From contig JBGRQD010000001.1 in the NCBI GenBank assembly GCA_041725935.1, forward strand, positions 333,294-397,293: a stretch of DNA of 64,000 nt, written 5' to 3'. Shown one piece after another: positions 62,737-64,000 of this stretch; within the stretch, counting starts at the first letter, position 1; each line of letters opens with the position of its first letter. This stretch comes from Marivita sp041725935 (lineage in GTDB: Bacteria; Pseudomonadota; Alphaproteobacteria; Rhodobacterales; Rhodobacteraceae). The notes under the pieces were generated by a model. It searched no databases. It was not told where the DNA came from and saw only the letters and a list, made by a program, of their open reading frames with translations. The translations under genes and the position numbers were made by a program.

Positions 62737-63561
62737 ATGCAAAGGCTAATGAGCACAGAGTTGACTCTGTGGGACCTGCTGGGCGGGCGCATGTCGTTCG
62801 ACACGGCACTCTACCTTCGAGTGCTGACGCATCAGCGCACTTTGCTGTTCGTTTTCCTGGCCCTGCTGACGTTTGTTGCGGCGGACCCCTCGGCGTCACG
62901 GAGTTACGTGCCGCTATGGTTTTCAATCATCATCTGGCCTATCGCCTTTTCTTTTTATCTCATCGTGTACAATGCACAGTTTCTGCTGTTTGCCGCACTG
63001 ACCCGTCGTTTCAACTGGCTCAGCGTGCCGACACCGCTTGTCGGATTTGTGGCGCTGCTGCCCACGGTCGTTGTCTGCAAAAACGCGGTCATCTACATGA
63101 GTGACGGGGAATTTCCCTATGACGTAACCGACCAGCTGATCTTTTATTTCCTGTCAGTTCAGGGGCTTGAGACTGTGTTCTACCGGTTCATTCTGCCGGG
63201 AGTTCGCACAGAGATCGAAGCTGCGAAACCAAGCCGTCTCCTCGTGATCGGAGGTGAGCAGATCGATCTTGCTCAGCTGCTGCACATCGAAGCGCGTGAA
63301 CATCATGTGCATCTGACTTTCGAGAACGCCAAGTCCCGCGCCCGCGCCCGTCTGGGCGATATCGTCGCGCAAACCAGCGCCGAAGACGGGATGCAGCCGC
63401 ACCGATCCTGGTGGGTTGCCCGCGATCCGGCAATCCGCACGGAACGCCGCAACGGCCGCCTGATCCTGCGCCTGCGCGACGACACCGAAGTCCCCGTCGC
63501 CCGCACCCGCGTCGAGGACGTGCTGGACTGGCTGGACAACCACGTTCATCCCGGCCAGTGA
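62737..63561 (+). CDS. Membrane-bound LytTR-domain transcriptional regulator
   Basis: 274 residues from the ATG at 62737 (an ATG at 62749 is also possible). Four hydrophobic segments in the N-terminal 150 residues (HQRTLLFVFLALLTFVAAD in part, YVPLWFSIIIWPIAFSFYLIV in part, GFVALLPTVVV, FYFLSVQGLETVFYR) are followed by a LytTR DNA-binding domain (IDLAQLLHIEAREHHVHLTF in part, HRSWWVARDPAI, NGRLILRLRDD). No receiver domain. Such proteins sense a membrane signal directly; target and signal are unknown. Confidence 0.88.
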   Translation: MQRLMSTELTLWDLLGGRMSFDTALYLRVLTHQRTLLFVFLALLTFVAADPSASRSYVPLWFSIIIWPIAFSFYLIVYNAQFLLFAALTRRFNWLSVPTPLVGFVALLPTVVVCKNAVIYMSDGEFPYDVTDQLIFYFLSVQGLETVFYRFILPGVRTEIEAAKPSRLLVIGGEQIDLAQLLHIEAREHHVHLTFENAKSRARARLGDIVAQTSAEDGMQPHRSWWVARDPAIRTERRNGRLILRLRDDTEVPVARTRVEDVLDWLDNHVHPGQ

Positions 63562-63913
63562 CGCCTTCCTTGAGAATTCTTATCTGACCGAGTGGTGAGT
63601 GACCCGCGCAAATCGGCAATCATCGACATTGTCGGTGCAAAGCGCCGGCTGGATACCAGCAGGTCTTTGTTTTATCTGTCGTTTGCACGAAAGAGCAGAG
63701 ACTGCTTGGCGCGGCAGATTGCAAGTTTGTTTTCATGCTATATATAGTAAAAAACAACCTAAGGTGTTCGCTGAACCCGTAACACGCCATCGGTTTCGGT
63801 CGGCTTTCGAGCCCAACTTTAGTGTCAGTTTCGGTGTCAGTTTTCCAGTATTTTTACGATTGAATTTAGGCGCAACTGCCTTTGGAGGCTTCGCTTCGCG
63901 AAAGGGTGAAGAA
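63562..63913. other. 352-base AT-richer intergenic stretch
   Basis: No gene found. It includes GCTATATATAG near 63740 and the runs around 63750 (AAAAAACAAC), likely promoter for the downstream PAS protein, and tandem GTGTCAGTTT words near 63821-63841. Confidence 0.5.
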
Positions 63914-64000
63914 TTGAATACAGTGACTGACAGCCTGTTCCTGTCACACCCGGACCCGATGTGGATCTATGATCTGGAAACGCTGCGCTTTCTGGCTGTC
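63914..64000 (+). CDS. PAS-domain signalling protein (3' truncated by window end)
   Basis: Begins at TTG 63914 (AAGGG six bases before; a GTG at 63923 is possible) and reads LFLSHPDPMWIYDLETLRFLAV to the window end in parts: SHPDPMWIYD and LETLRFLAV are the start of a PAS domain as in PAS histidine kinases and diguanylate cyclases. The output domain is outside the window. Confidence 0.7.
   Translation, partial: MNTVTDSLFLSHPDPMWIYDLETLRFLAV

Overview
This window is a high-GC chromosomal segment of an alphaproteobacterium, most likely a Rhodobacterales (roseobacter-type) species. Evidence: CtrA with the DUF1153/SciP gene beside it; C4-pathway 5-aminolevulinate synthase (hemA) with an FnrL-type box; a LexA box of the alphaproteobacterial GTTC-N7-GTTC type; a bacterial leucyltransferase (bpt); and several small membrane or periplasmic genes that look lineage-typical. 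No phage, insertion sequence, integrase, plasmid gene or CRISPR array was seen. Base composition is even apart from a few AT-richer intergenic stretches, so this reads as core genome.

Layout. 1-3000: a truncated SH3/COG3650 secreted protein, an EamA exporter and a FadL-like outer membrane protein with a helical repeat insertion. 3.1-5.9 kb: a P-loop protein, homoserine acyltransferase MetA and a lipoprotein hydrolase. 5.9-9.7 kb: PPK2, a TetR regulator, TrmFO and GluQRS; then hisI (minus) and an IscU-like gene. 10.6-16.5 kb (minus strand): a 44-residue membrane protein under a LexA box, recG, ligA, ctrA and sciP. 16.6-23.3 kb: mnmA, a GT4 glycosyltransferase, an esterase/DNA glycosylase/cobK overlap cluster, an MFS transporter and a small lipoprotein. 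23.3-27.3 kb (minus): a phytoene-synthase-like protein, cimA and cysS. 27.5-34.3 kb: an aminotransferase, TfoX-C protein, ndk (minus), ABC-F ATPase, MarC, aspartic protease, bpt and cupin. 34.3-38.9 kb (minus): a TRAP transporter with unusually large membrane subunits. 39.5-42.2 kb: ilvB-ilvN behind a leader peptide and attenuator. 42.2-46 kb: a small protein, an XRE regulator, a Rieske oxygenase, a 77-residue protein and a DUF2189 membrane protein. 46.1-52.5 kb (minus): prfB, PBP1A, amidase and an aminotransferase. 52.5-54.6 kb: an M48 protease and a DsbA-like protein. 54.7-58.9 kb (minus): ispG, a RodZ-like protein and hemA. 59.2-62.1 kb: an M20 peptidase, a membrane protein and a fluoroacetate-dehalogenase-like hydrolase. 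62.1-64 kb: two tandem tRNA-Asp genes, a membrane LytTR regulator and the start of a PAS-domain protein.

Functional links: tRNA modification (trmFO, gluQ, mnmA; GluQRS acts on queuosine-tRNA-Asp, and two tRNA-Asp genes are present), envelope building (PBP1A, amidase, RodZ-like, M48, DsbA), branched-chain amino acids (cimA, ilvBN, beside a 2-oxoacid-type TRAP transporter) and cell-cycle/DNA repair (ctrA, sciP, recG, ligA, SOS small protein).

Most interesting observations: the unannotated SOS-box small membrane protein at 10782-10916, the ilv leader/attenuator at 39553-39707, a hydrolase carrying the fluoroacetate dehalogenase active-site set, and a family of intergenic hairpin plus ATATTT/AGAAG elements in at least four places. 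All calls come from reading the sequence; no database search was run.
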